DNA of 64,000 nt from an uncultured Anaeromyxobacter sp. (GTDB lineage: Bacteria; Myxococcota; Myxococcia; Myxococcales; Anaeromyxobacteraceae), in NCBI GenBank assembly GCA_903904005.1, contig CAIVAR010000139.1, positions 22,727 to 86,726 of the forward strand. The letters are read 5' to 3'. This document shows, one piece after another, positions 30,009-37,796 of this stretch. Position 1 is the first letter of the stretch, and each line of letters opens with the position of its first letter. The notes under the pieces were generated by a model. The model searched no databases. It was given only the letters and a program-made list of their open reading frames with translations, and had not been told where the DNA came from. Made by a program: the position numbers and the translations under genes.

Positions 30009-30371
30009 CTAGTAGGAGATGCAGGGAGCGCCGGAGGCCAGGAACTCCACGACCTTGGCGCCGCCCACGATGGTCGCGCCCTCCACCAGCGCCTTCTCGT
30101 CGAGCGCCCGCTTCTTGAAGCAGGGAGAGCAGACGAAGATCTTGCCTCCACCCTTCACGAAGTTGGCGAGGAGGTCGCGCAGCGGCGCGAACCCTTCCTC
30201 GTGGATGTCGTCGGCGTAGCCCTTCACCGCGAGGCGAACGGCCTCGGTGGAGAGGAATACCATCGTCTCCTGGGCGGACCCCACGGCGGCGTTGGCCACG
30301 ACGAATCCGACGGTGGCGCGGTCGGGGTCGTTCTTCGCATTGGTGATCGAGACGCAGAGCTTTCCGGACAT
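30009..30371 (-). CDS. DsrE/DsrF-like sulfur relay protein
   Basis: 120 residues, DsrE fold (KLCVSITNAKNDPDRATVGFVVANAA, then VFLSTEAV). A conserved Cys in KIFVCSPCFKKRA fits the sulfur-accepting position of DsrE/TusD-type proteins. AAGGAG precedes the ATG. It follows the small TusA gene by one base, and precedes the TusA-MetE fusion by 11 bp. It should accept sulfur from, or pass it to, the TusA domains of its neighbours; that partnership is inferred. Confidence 0.85.
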   Translation of the reverse strand: MSGKLCVSITNAKNDPDRATVGFVVANAAVGSAQETMVFLSTEAVRLAVKGYADDIHEEGFAPLRDLLANFVKGGGKIFVCSPCFKKRALDEKALVEGATIVGGAKVVEFLASGAPCISY

Positions 30372-30372
30372 G

Positions 30373-30612
30373 TCAGGACTCCTTGGAACGGATGAGGTAA
30401 CGGGGAGGGTGCGCGCCGACCAGCGCGTGCCCCGTCAGCCGGCACCAGGCCGGGATGTCGTGGGGCGCGCCGAGGTCGGTCGCGGTGAGCGTGAGCAGCT
30501 TGCCGGGTCCGAGGGCGCGCATGCGCTGCGAGAGCAGGAAGACCAGCTCGCCACAGCCCATGTCGCCCGCGTCCCAGGTGTCGTCCGGCTGGACGGGTTC
30601 GTTCATCGCCAT
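30373..30612 (-). CDS. Small TusA-family sulfur carrier (CGEL variant)
   Basis: 79 residues. The DMGCGELVFLLSQRMRAL segment replaces the usual CPxP of TusA with CGEL, and the second conserved Cys lies in HDIPAWCRLTGHALV, exactly as in the N-terminal domain of the TusA-MetE fusion. Two starts are possible, ATG 30612 and ATG 30606; both have weak ribosome sites. First gene of the sulfur-relay operon. It is likely a persulfide carrier; the exact donor is unknown. Confidence 0.82.
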   Translation of the reverse strand: MAMNEPVQPDDTWDAGDMGCGELVFLLSQRMRALGPGKLLTLTATDLGAPHDIPAWCRLTGHALVGAHPPRYLIRSKES

Positions 30613-30805
30613 CGCATGCCCGGTTGGGGGAGATCGCTTCGGAAAATGCGGGAGGGGGAGCGCACGGTTCCCCGGCCTTTCGGCCTCAGCCCTCGAGCGG
30701 GCTGCGCGACTCGATGTCGGTCACGGTCGTCACCTCCGGCACGCCATGACCTGTAGCACGGCGCGGTGGTCGGGGGAGCGGTCGATCGCGACCGGGGCCC
30801 GCCGG
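30613..30805 (-). other. Leader region of the tusA operon with a possible 12-codon leader peptide and hairpin
   Basis: Read on the minus strand, a 12-codon frame (30724-30686, MTDIESRSPLEG if GTG-initiated) has GGAGG at 30737-30733, eight bases before the GTG. Right after its stop a GGCC-GAAA-GGCC hairpin (30685-30674) occurs. Another mini-frame, MACRR (30747-30730), overlaps the ribosome site. The layout resembles a translated leader, but no known riboswitch was recognised. The same gap separates this operon from the copper receptor/lipoprotein genes on the same strand. Confidence 0.3.
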
Positions 30806-32230
30806 CTACCGCCGGGTCGTGACCTGGGAGAGCGGGTAGCCGCCCATCGACCCGACCGTGCCGTATCCCGCCTCGGAGGTCCCGGTCATGCAGGTCGCCC
30901 CCATCATCCCGCCAGGGGCGCAGTCGGCGTAGGCGAGCTTGGCGATCTGCCCCGGCGTCGGCGCCGCGGTCGGCTCGGCCGCGTCCACGAAGATCCGGAC
31001 GTAGGCGTTCCCGGGGTTGGCGCCCCCCGGGAACCCCCAGTGGAGCGCCGACCCGGAGCCGGGTGCCCATCCGTCGGTGCCGCCGAACCTCGGGTCCGAG
31101 GAGAGCGTGTCGGTGGTGCCGTGCCGGAAGGTGGTGACGAGCCACCCGTCCGCGCCGTCGAGGGTGACGGGGAGTGCGGACAGCTGGTGACCGAGGTCGA
31201 GCCAGGTCATCGTGTCGTCCGGGTAGGGGACCGGCCCCCCGGTCATGGCCTCGCTCAGCCGCCCGTGGAGATCCGACACGACGCCGGTGCTGGCGTTGAA
31301 CGCGTAGGACCCGATGAAGATCGAGTCGTTGGGCTGGGTGTCCGGCTCGCGGAAGACGGTGACCACGTCGTACCGGGTGACCAGCTCGGCCGGGGCGGAA
31401 GCCGGGCCCGTCCCGACGGCATTGGTCGCCGCCAGGGTGAACCGGTATCCGGTGCAGGACGAGGGGCAGGTGGCGGTGACCGGCTGGGTCGCCCCGGTCG
31501 CCGTCACGCCCGGCGGGCTCGACGTGACCGTGAAGCCGGCGAGGGGGCTTCCGCCGGCCTGGACCCCGCCCATCCGTACCGTCACGGTGGCCGGCAGCCC
31601 GCCCGCCGTGGCGGTGACCCCGGACGGCGCACCGGGGACCTGGGGCGCGGGGGGCGCGGTGATGGCGAACGTCAGGGAGGCGTGGACGTCCCCCGCGCTG
31701 GCGACGATGGTGCAATCGCCGGTGGCGATGGCGACCGCGAGCCCGGTGGCGGCGTCGACCGAGCAGGTCGCCGCCGTGGCGCTGGCGTAGCCGACCGGCA
31801 GGCCGGCGCTCTCGACGGCGCGGACCGTCCCCTGGTCGTACACGCCCAGCGAAGGGGCGGGGTCGAACGTGATCACCCCCTGGAACCGGAAGGTCACGTC
31901 CTGGGTGGCCGGGAAGGCCGCGGCGTAGGTGGCGTCGCCGGACTGGCCGGCTGCGACGGTGCAAGCTCCGGATGCCGTCGCGGAGACGACGCCGCTGGCC
32001 CCGTCGACCGAGCAGAGGAGCGGGGTCCTCGTGGAGTACCGGACCGGGAGGCCGGAGCTGGCCGTGGCCGACACGGTCGCCGAGGACTGGTTGACGGCGG
32101 GTGAGGGAGCGGGAGCGAAGGTGATGACCTGCGGGCGCGCCTCGATCCGGGGACCCTCGTTGCATCCGCCCAGCGCCGCGATCGCCAGGGCGGTGAGGAG
32201 GAGGGGAACTGGATTCGTGGAGCGGCGCAT
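30806..32230 (-). CDS. Lipoprotein with fibronectin-like repeats and a Met/Cys-motif C-terminal domain (copper locus)
   Basis: 474 residues. Lipobox ALGGC gives lipidated C23. Residues 35-190 contain two repeats of an Ig-like type (ATASSGLPVRYSTRTPLLCSVD and AVESAGLPVGYASATAATCSVD), then a fibronectin III-like module (about 205-300). Residues 305-474 form a domain shared with the lipoprotein at 34669-35559, with the signature DCAPGGMMGATCMTGT (C437, M442, M443, C447, M448). The methionines and cysteines suggest copper binding, given the neighbours. It begins 23 bp after the copper receptor and is probably co-transcribed with it. Function not described to my knowledge. Confidence 0.75.
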   Translation of the reverse strand: MRRSTNPVPLLLTALAIAALGGCNEGPRIEARPQVITFAPAPSPAVNQSSATVSATASSGLPVRYSTRTPLLCSVDGASGVVSATASGACTVAAGQSGDATYAAAFPATQDVTFRFQGVITFDPAPSLGVYDQGTVRAVESAGLPVGYASATAATCSVDAATGLAVAIATGDCTIVASAGDVHASLTFAITAPPAPQVPGAPSGVTATAGGLPATVTVRMGGVQAGGSPLAGFTVTSSPPGVTATGATQPVTATCPSSCTGYRFTLAATNAVGTGPASAPAELVTRYDVVTVFREPDTQPNDSIFIGSYAFNASTGVVSDLHGRLSEAMTGGPVPYPDDTMTWLDLGHQLSALPVTLDGADGWLVTTFRHGTTDTLSSDPRFGGTDGWAPGSGSALHWGFPGGANPGNAYVRIFVDAAEPTAAPTPGQIAKLAYADCAPGGMMGATCMTGTSEAGYGTVGSMGGYPLSQVTTRR

Positions 32231-32253
32231 GCGCGGTCTCGGGGGGCGGCGGT

Positions 32254-34470
32254 TCAGAACTGGAGCTTCACGGCGAGGTTGAACGATCGTGCCGGGCCGG
32301 GAACGGCGATGCCCCAGGGGATCCCGGTGGTGCTCATCGAGGGGCCCTGGCCGACGTAGGCTCCCCCCTGCGGGTTGGCGTAGAGCCGGTCGAGGAGGTT
32401 CTCGATCCCGGCGTCGACCCGGAGGAACTTCCACTCGTAGCTGGTGCGCAGGTTGACCACGCCGTAGCCGCCCGTCGGGATCTCGTTGCGGACCTGGGAG
32501 ACGTGGCTCTTCGCCGCCACCGCCAGGACCTCGGCGGTGGTGGTCCAGGTGCCCAGCTGGTAGACGAGGCCGAGCAGCGCGTTCACCGGCATGATGTTGT
32601 AGAGCCCGTCCCCGGTGGCGAGGTTGTCGCCGCGGACGAACCCCAGCGCGAGGTTGGTGGTGAGGCTTCCCCAGGAGGCGCCCGAGGCGAGCAGCAGCCG
32701 GGCCGAGAGGTCGAGCCCGTAGAGCCGGGCCGGCTGGTTCACGTACTGGAGCAGGACGAAGGCGTCGGTGGCGGTCACGTTGTCGGGTCCGCACTGGCCG
32801 AAGTCGCAACGCTTCGCGTCGATGAAGTCGTGGACGTAGGTGTAGTAGGCGGTGGCCTTCACGCCCCACCGGGCCCGGTCGGCGTCGTGCCAGTCGCCGG
32901 TGACGCTGACGGTGTGGGCGACCTCGGGGGCCAGCCCGATGAGCCCCACGTACCCGTTCCCGTCCCCCACCAGGTTGTTCATGAGCGCGGCCATCGGGTT
33001 CGTCGACCACGGGTAGCGCTGGTAGAGGTTGGGGGAGCGGGACTTGCGCGCGTAGCCCCCCTCGTAGGTCTGCGTGGGGTCGGGCGTGTACCGCGCCAGC
33101 GCCGAGAGGTCCCAGTTCAGGTCGGTGCGACGGTGCGGCGAGGCGTTGAACGCGGCGGCGTCGATGCCCCAGGCGGGCAAGGAGTCGTCGTAGCCCTGGA
33201 CCGGTCCGGCATCGGTCACCACCGTGTTGCTGCGGAGGCCGAGTTGCCCGATCCAGGCATCCGTCCAGTGCGCCTCCCACTCGGCGTAGGCGTCGATCCG
33301 CTGGCGCTGGCCGTAGTCGACGTTCCAGAAGGTGTTCGGGCCCATCGTGCCGCCCACCGGCGGCCAGAAGTCGTAGAGGACGTGGGACTGGTACTCCGCG
33401 CCGACCCGCAGGAGGTGCCGGTCGGACAGGATGATGCTGGCCCGCACCAGCGCTCCCCGGGTGCGCGCATCCGTGTCCATGGGCATCCCGGTGCCGTAGG
33501 AGAAGCGGTCCGGTCCCATGTCCATCTTGTGGCGCGTGTCCTGGTAGCTGAGTCGTCCCTCGAGGTCGCCCCAGTCGAACGACCCGGTGTAGCGCAAGGA
33601 CAGGTTCCAGTTGTCGTTGTACGTCATGTCCATGCGCTGGTTCGGGAACCCCTCGAACCCGACCGTCTGCTGCCCGGCCTCGATCTGGAGGAGGTGACCC
33701 GGGATGCGCAGGGCGAGCCCGAGCGTCCGCCGGATGGTGCCGTGGTACGCGGAGGACCCGACCACGTCGCCCGGGATGATGGGGCCACCCTCCGTGCCGG
33801 GGGCGGCGGGCTTGAAGTTCCCGGCAGCCTTGAAGTTCTCGGAGCGGGAGTCGGACTGCCCGATGGTGAGGTTCACCCACTCCCCGGCGATGGTCGCCCC
33901 CACCGTGTAGCCGAAGACGTTTCCGTTGCTCCGGTAAAACGAGCCGAGCAGTCCGCTGGCGAGGAACGGGTCCGACGGGGTCGCGAAGCGGGGCGGTGCG
34001 GACTTCACCTGGATCGATCCGCCGATGCTGTCCCCGCCCACGCTGACCGGCGTGATCCCGGAGTAGACCGTCACGCTCTCGATGCGGCTCGGGTCCGCGT
34101 AGGAGAGCGGCGAGTTCATGTGGTTGGGGCAGGCGGCCACCGGGTCCGCGCCGTCGATCTGGATGCGGAGGCGGTCGTCCGACAGGCCATGGATCGCCGG
34201 CAGGCTCGAGATGCCGCCGGCGCCACCGAGGCTCACGCCGGGGACCCCCCGGAGCAGGTCGGCGGCATCGCCGGTCGTGGACTTCCGCGCGTCCAGGTCG
34301 GCCTTCCCGGGCCCGGACGAACCGAGCGTGGAGTCCTTGGCCTGGAGGCTCGGGTTGTCGATCACGACCTCGTCGAGGGTCACCTCCCGCTTCGGCTCGT
34401 CCTCCGCGAGGGCGAGGAGCGGCAGGAGGAGCAGCAGCGCGGCGGCGCATGTCGGGCGAGGTCTCGTCAT
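32254..34470 (-). CDS. TonB-dependent outer-membrane copper receptor (OprC/NosA-like)
   Basis: 738 residues: signal peptide (1-22), a plug domain (TGDAADLLRGVPGVS, ADPVAACPNHMN, SVGGDSIGGSIQV) and a 22-strand barrel ending NLAVKLQF with the expected terminal Phe. C114-x3-M118 (CPNHM) and H314-x-M316 (HKM) match the CxxxM-HxM copper site known for OprC, which is the main reason for the copper call. It should import copper through the outer membrane using TonB energy. The operator-like dyad at 34539-34555 lies upstream. The lipoprotein gene follows in the same operon. Confident on family, fairly confident on copper. Confidence 0.88.
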   Translation of the reverse strand: MTRPRPTCAAALLLLLPLLALAEDEPKREVTLDEVVIDNPSLQAKDSTLGSSGPGKADLDARKSTTGDAADLLRGVPGVSLGGAGGISSLPAIHGLSDDRLRIQIDGADPVAACPNHMNSPLSYADPSRIESVTVYSGITPVSVGGDSIGGSIQVKSAPPRFATPSDPFLASGLLGSFYRSNGNVFGYTVGATIAGEWVNLTIGQSDSRSENFKAAGNFKPAAPGTEGGPIIPGDVVGSSAYHGTIRRTLGLALRIPGHLLQIEAGQQTVGFEGFPNQRMDMTYNDNWNLSLRYTGSFDWGDLEGRLSYQDTRHKMDMGPDRFSYGTGMPMDTDARTRGALVRASIILSDRHLLRVGAEYQSHVLYDFWPPVGGTMGPNTFWNVDYGQRQRIDAYAEWEAHWTDAWIGQLGLRSNTVVTDAGPVQGYDDSLPAWGIDAAAFNASPHRRTDLNWDLSALARYTPDPTQTYEGGYARKSRSPNLYQRYPWSTNPMAALMNNLVGDGNGYVGLIGLAPEVAHTVSVTGDWHDADRARWGVKATAYYTYVHDFIDAKRCDFGQCGPDNVTATDAFVLLQYVNQPARLYGLDLSARLLLASGASWGSLTTNLALGFVRGDNLATGDGLYNIMPVNALLGLVYQLGTWTTTAEVLAVAAKSHVSQVRNEIPTGGYGVVNLRTSYEWKFLRVDAGIENLLDRLYANPQGGAYVGQGPSMSTTGIPWGIAVPGPARSFNLAVKLQF

Positions 34471-34538
34471 GTCCGCAGGCGCTCGCCCCCATTCGGCGGC
34501 GGGAACGTCGAACCTACCCGTCCGGAGCCCCCTCCCGG

Positions 34539-34555
34539 TGCGGCCAAATGTCGCA
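34539..34555. promoter_or_regulatory. Candidate copper-locus operator, copy 1 (TGCGGCCAAATGTCGCA)
   Basis: 17-bp dyad TGCGGC-N5-GTCGCA. It lies 69 bp upstream of the TonB receptor start. A poor -10-like TAGGTT (minus strand, 34516-34511) would put this site near -43. See copies at 34563-34579 and 35690-35706. Confidence 0.6.
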
Positions 34556-34562
34556 GGAGGGG

Positions 34563-34579
34563 TGCGGCCACGTGTCGCA
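34563..34579. promoter_or_regulatory. Candidate copper-locus operator, copy 2 (TGCGGCCACGTGTCGCA)
   Basis: Same dyad, 24 bp centre to centre from copy 1, within a 21-bp near-repeat (34537-34557 and 34561-34581 differ at two positions). A TATCCT element at 34603-34608 would start the plus-strand lipoprotein transcript with the site near -43, as for a class II activator. Confidence 0.6.
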
Positions 34580-34668
34580 GGGCCAGCACTCGCGAGGGAA
34601 TCTATCCTGCGCAAGATCTCCGCCGTGCTGGCACGGCGCCACCGCCCCCTGTTCGAGGAGCCCCCGCA

Positions 34669-35559
34669 ATGAGAATTCCTGGAATCCTCCTGGCAGTCAC
34701 CCTCGCCGTTTTCCTCTCCGCGTGCGGATCCAGCAGCACTGGGACCCCGCCCGGGTCGCCGACCGGCGTCAGCGTGGCGCCGGGCGCGACGGCCGGGACA
34801 GCCGTGGTGAGCTTCACCGCCCCGGCCTCGGCCGGCACGAGCGCCATCACGGGCTACACCGTGACCATCACCCCGGGTGGAATCACGGCGATCGGCACGT
34901 CCTCGCCGATCACGGTGACCGGCCTGACCGTCGCGACCGCATACACCTATGCCGTCGTCGCCAACAGCGCCGACGGGAGCTCGACCCCCGCGACGACCGG
35001 AGCCCTGCGGTTCTACTCGGTGGTCGAGACCTTCACCGAGCCGAGCATGATGCTCGCGACCCACACAACGGTCTTCGAGGGAACCTTCACCTACGACGTT
35101 ACCCACAAGGAGGTCTCCAACCTCCGGGGCACGTTGACCGAGGTGATGACCGGGGCGACCCCGACGAAACTGACCCTCCCCCACCAGCTCTCCTCCGAGG
35201 AGGTCGCGGTCGCCGGCGTGCGCGGGCTGCTGGTGACGACGTTCATGTTGGACACCGTCAATACCTTTGACCCGTACGGCTTCGCCCCCGGTCTCACCAC
35301 GTACTACGGGCAGGGCGCGGGCGAGCCGAACCCGAAGCCGAGCGGGGTGGGCAACGCCTACGCGATGATCTTCGTGAACACGGCGACCGGTCCGACCACC
35401 GCGCTGGGGGCCAGCCAGATCGCCGTCCTGGCCTACGGGGACTGCGCCGCCGGCGGAATGATGGGCAACATGTGCATGACCGGCACCACCGCTGCCGTCT
35501 ACGGGCGACTGGGCACGATGGGCGGTTATCCGTCAGACCAGGTCGTCACGGAGCGTTGA
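34669..35559 (+). CDS. Lipoprotein with fibronectin III-like and Met/Cys-motif domain (copper locus)
   Basis: 296 residues; GAGGAG precedes the ATG. Lipobox LSAC gives C19. Residues 25-115 are a fibronectin III-like module. Residues 117-296 are the domain shared with the divergent lipoprotein at 30806-32230: FYSVVETFTEP, GTFTYDV, LRGTLTEVMTG, HQLS, GLLVTTF, then VLAYGDCAAGGMMGNMCMTGT (C259, M264, M265, M268, C269, M270) and GTMGGYPSDQV. Two methionine-rich clusters with Cys suggest a metal site. First gene of a plus-strand run with mbnP and mbnH. No known family recognised. Confidence 0.75.
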   Translation: MRIPGILLAVTLAVFLSACGSSSTGTPPGSPTGVSVAPGATAGTAVVSFTAPASAGTSAITGYTVTITPGGITAIGTSSPITVTGLTVATAYTYAVVANSADGSSTPATTGALRFYSVVETFTEPSMMLATHTTVFEGTFTYDVTHKEVSNLRGTLTEVMTGATPTKLTLPHQLSSEEVAVAGVRGLLVTTFMLDTVNTFDPYGFAPGLTTYYGQGAGEPNPKPSGVGNAYAMIFVNTATGPTTALGASQIAVLAYGDCAAGGMMGNMCMTGTTAAVYGRLGTMGGYPSDQVVTER

Positions 35560-35785
35560 TCGCCGATGGTGCATGCGGCCTCGTTCGCCGGTCCGATCCC
35601 CGCCCCCCGGGGGCCGATCCGGGGTGGACGGGGCCGCCGTCGTATTCACTGACGGTCGGCGTGCATGACGGCTACCTGTTCCGGTCCGCTGCGACAACAA
35701 GCCGCATCTCGTGGGCTTTCCGCCTGGCGTCGGGCCAGGTAAACGTGGACTTCCTTCGTCCATGTTGCCAGGGAGGCACGACACG
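35560..35785. other. Gene-free region with GC hairpin and operator copy 3
   Basis: About 226 bp between the lipoprotein and mbnP. A CCCCC-GGGGG palindrome (35604-35613) about 45 bp after the lipoprotein stop could be a weak terminator without a T run. The operator dyad copy 3 is at 35690-35706, after which the mbnP start follows at 35786. No coding sequence seen. Confidence 0.5.
35690..35706. promoter_or_regulatory. Candidate copper-locus operator, copy 3 (inverted orientation)
   Basis: TGCGACAACAAGCCGCA here is the reverse complement form TGCGGC-N5-GTCGCA, matching both copies at 34539 and 34563 in all twelve defined positions. It is 80 bp upstream of mbnP. Three exact matches within 1.2 kb, all intergenic, are unlikely by chance. 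Confidence 0.6.
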
Positions 35786-36640
35786 ATGAATCGCATCCAG
35801 ACCGCAGCACTCGTCGCAGCAACCATGCTGTCCGCCGCCTGTGGCGGGACCAGCAACGACCCGCAGCCCGTCACCATCGACTTCAAGGCGCTGGTCGGCA
35901 ACCAGGCCTTCAGCTGCGCCGACACGGCCGGCTACACCATCGGAACCGGGACGCTCCCGTGGATCCCGAAGGACTTCCGGTTCTACGTCTCCAACGTCCG
36001 GCTGGTCGACGCGAACGGGGGCGAGGCCCCGGTCACCCTCGATTCCAGCTTCTGGCAGGGATACGGGGTCGCGCTCCTCGACTTCGAGAATGGTACCGGG
36101 AACTGCACGGGCGGCACGCTCGAGATGAACAAGGCCGTCCAGGGAACCGTTGCGCCCGGAACCTACGTGGGCCTCAAGTTCGACGTGGGCGTCCCCACCG
36201 CCTCGAACCACCTGAACTACCAGGCCGCCAACCCGCCGCTCTCCAACTCGGCCATGTACTGGAGCTGGACCAGCGGCTACAAGTTCGTGAAGGTCGACGG
36301 CCTCATCAACCGCGCGACTCCCTTCACCTTCAACTTCCACCTCGGTTCGACCGGATGCACGCTCGCGACCCCTGGAGACTTCTCGACCGCTTCCTGCACG
36401 ACGCTCAACGTTCCCGCGGCGAGCTTCGCCTCCTTCAACGCCAGCACCCAGGCCGTGGCGCTCGACATCGCGGTGCTCTTCGCGTCCACCAACTTCGACA
36501 CCGCCGACGGCGGCGGCGCCCCCGGTTGCATGTCGGGCGCGACCGACCCCGAGTGCGCCCCGATCTTCCCGAAGCTCGGGCTCCCCTTCGGGGCCACCCC
36601 GCCGGGCACGCAGACCGCCTTCCGGCTGGTCACGAAGTAG
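35786..36640 (+). CDS. mbnP: MbnP family copper-associated lipoprotein (metallo-mystery pair four-Cys protein)
   Basis: 284 residues. Lipobox SAAC (C19); GGGAGG precedes the ATG, and the ATG 75 bp upstream was rejected. Family marks: DFRFYVSNVRLVD, the Trp-rich MYWSWTSGYKFVKVDG, and paired Cys in AFSCADTAGY, GNCTGG, STGCTL and TASCTTL. A near-C-terminal segment with CMSGATDPEC adds two more Cys. In studied examples MbnP binds copper and is modified at a Trp by its partner MbnH. The next gene, 21 bp downstream, encodes MbnH, completing the pair. No methanobactin precursor is in the window. Confidence 0.9.
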   Translation: MNRIQTAALVAATMLSAACGGTSNDPQPVTIDFKALVGNQAFSCADTAGYTIGTGTLPWIPKDFRFYVSNVRLVDANGGEAPVTLDSSFWQGYGVALLDFENGTGNCTGGTLEMNKAVQGTVAPGTYVGLKFDVGVPTASNHLNYQAANPPLSNSAMYWSWTSGYKFVKVDGLINRATPFTFNFHLGSTGCTLATPGDFSTASCTTLNVPAASFASFNASTQAVALDIAVLFASTNFDTADGGGAPGCMSGATDPECAPIFPKLGLPFGATPPGTQTAFRLVTK

Positions 36641-36661
36641 CGGATGGAGGGCGGAGGAACC

Positions 36662-37792
36662 ATGCACGCACGCATCGGAATCGCCGTCGTCGCGGCCGCG
36701 CTCGTCGCGGGCTGCGGCGGCGGTGAGCCCCCTCCGCCCCCCGGCGCGGGATACGACTGGAACCTCCCCGCCGGCTTTCCGGTCCCGGAGGTCCCGGCCG
36801 ACAACCCGATGAGCGCGGTGAAGGTGGAGCTCGGGCGGCGCCTCTTCTACGACACGCGCCTCTCGGGGAACCAGACCTTCTCCTGCGCCAGCTGCCACCG
36901 GCAGGAGCTCGCTTTCACCGATGGTCGAGCCAGGGGCCTGGGTTCCACCGGGATGCTGCATCCCCGTGGGCCCCAGCAGATCGCCAACCTGGCCTGGTTC
37001 GGAGCCTTCACCTGGGCCAACTCGGTCGTGCCGAGCCTCGAGATCCAGGCGCTCGTGCCCATGACGGGGAGCGACCCCGTGGAGCTCGGCATCAGCGGGA
37101 TGGAAGGCCTGGTGGCGGCGCGCCTGGCGCTGGACCCGGAGTACCCCAGGCTCTTCCGCGCCTCCTTCCCCGAGGCGGCGGATCCCTTCACCTACCCGAA
37201 CATCGCGAAGGCCATCGCCGCCTTCGAGCGGACGCTCATCTCGGGCAATTCGCCCTACGACCGGTACCAGCGCGGCGATGCCACGGCGCTCTCCGCGCCG
37301 GCCCGGCGGGGCATGGAGCTCTTCTTCTCCGACCGGGTCGGCTGCGCGCGGTGCCACTCCGGCTTCGCCTTCACGGACGCGGCCAGCGCCCCGGGCGCCC
37401 CCGGCAACCCGTTCCCCTTCCACAACGTCGGCCTCTACGACGAGGACGGCCGCGGCGCCTACCCGCCCGGCGGGACCGGCCTCGAGGCGCTCACCTTCCG
37501 GCCCGAGGACATGGGCAGGTTCCGCACCCCGCCGCTGCGCAACGTCGCCGTGACCGCGCCGTACATGCACGACGGCAGCGTCGCCACCCTGTCCGAGGTG
37601 ATCGACATCTTCGCCGCCGGTGGACGGGTGCGGATGCAGACCGGCGTGCCGAGTCCGATCCAGAGCCCGCTCCTCCGGCCGTTCGCGGTCACCGACGCGG
37701 AGAAGGCCGACCTCGTCGCCTTCCTCGAGGCGCTGACCGACGAGGTTTTCCTCCGGGATCCCCGCTTCTCGGACCCGTTCGCGCCCCGGTGA
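36662..37792 (+). CDS. mbnH: MbnH family di-heme enzyme (bCCP/MauG superfamily)
   Basis: 376 residues. Start ATG at 36662 because GGAGG lies just upstream; an earlier ATG at 36644 lacks one. Lipobox VAGC gives C18. Two c-type heme motifs, C75-AS-CH79 and C228-AR-CH232, with the intervening ELGRRLFYDTRLS and NLAWFGAFTWANS segments of the MbnH/MXAN_0977-type enzymes. Family members use a bis-Fe(IV) state to oxidise a Trp of MbnP to kynurenine. It is periplasmic and partners with the MbnP before it. Heme ligands and tryptophan relay are not resolvable by eye. Confidence 0.9.
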   Translation: MHARIGIAVVAAALVAGCGGGEPPPPPGAGYDWNLPAGFPVPEVPADNPMSAVKVELGRRLFYDTRLSGNQTFSCASCHRQELAFTDGRARGLGSTGMLHPRGPQQIANLAWFGAFTWANSVVPSLEIQALVPMTGSDPVELGISGMEGLVAARLALDPEYPRLFRASFPEAADPFTYPNIAKAIAAFERTLISGNSPYDRYQRGDATALSAPARRGMELFFSDRVGCARCHSGFAFTDAASAPGAPGNPFPFHNVGLYDEDGRGAYPPGGTGLEALTFRPEDMGRFRTPPLRNVAVTAPYMHDGSVATLSEVIDIFAAGGRVRMQTGVPSPIQSPLLRPFAVTDAEKADLVAFLEALTDEVFLRDPRFSDPFAPR

Positions 37793-37796
37793 AGCG

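Noticed and set aside
30613..30805. SAM or SAH riboswitch upstream of the TusA-MetE operon
   Set aside because: The methionine link made me look, but the conserved cores of these riboswitches are not recognisable; only a small hairpin and a possible leader peptide are seen.
35786..37792. Methanobactin biosynthesis cluster
   Set aside because: MbnP and MbnH are present but no precursor peptide or MbnB/MbnC-like gene occurs in the window, and the pair is often found without methanobactin.
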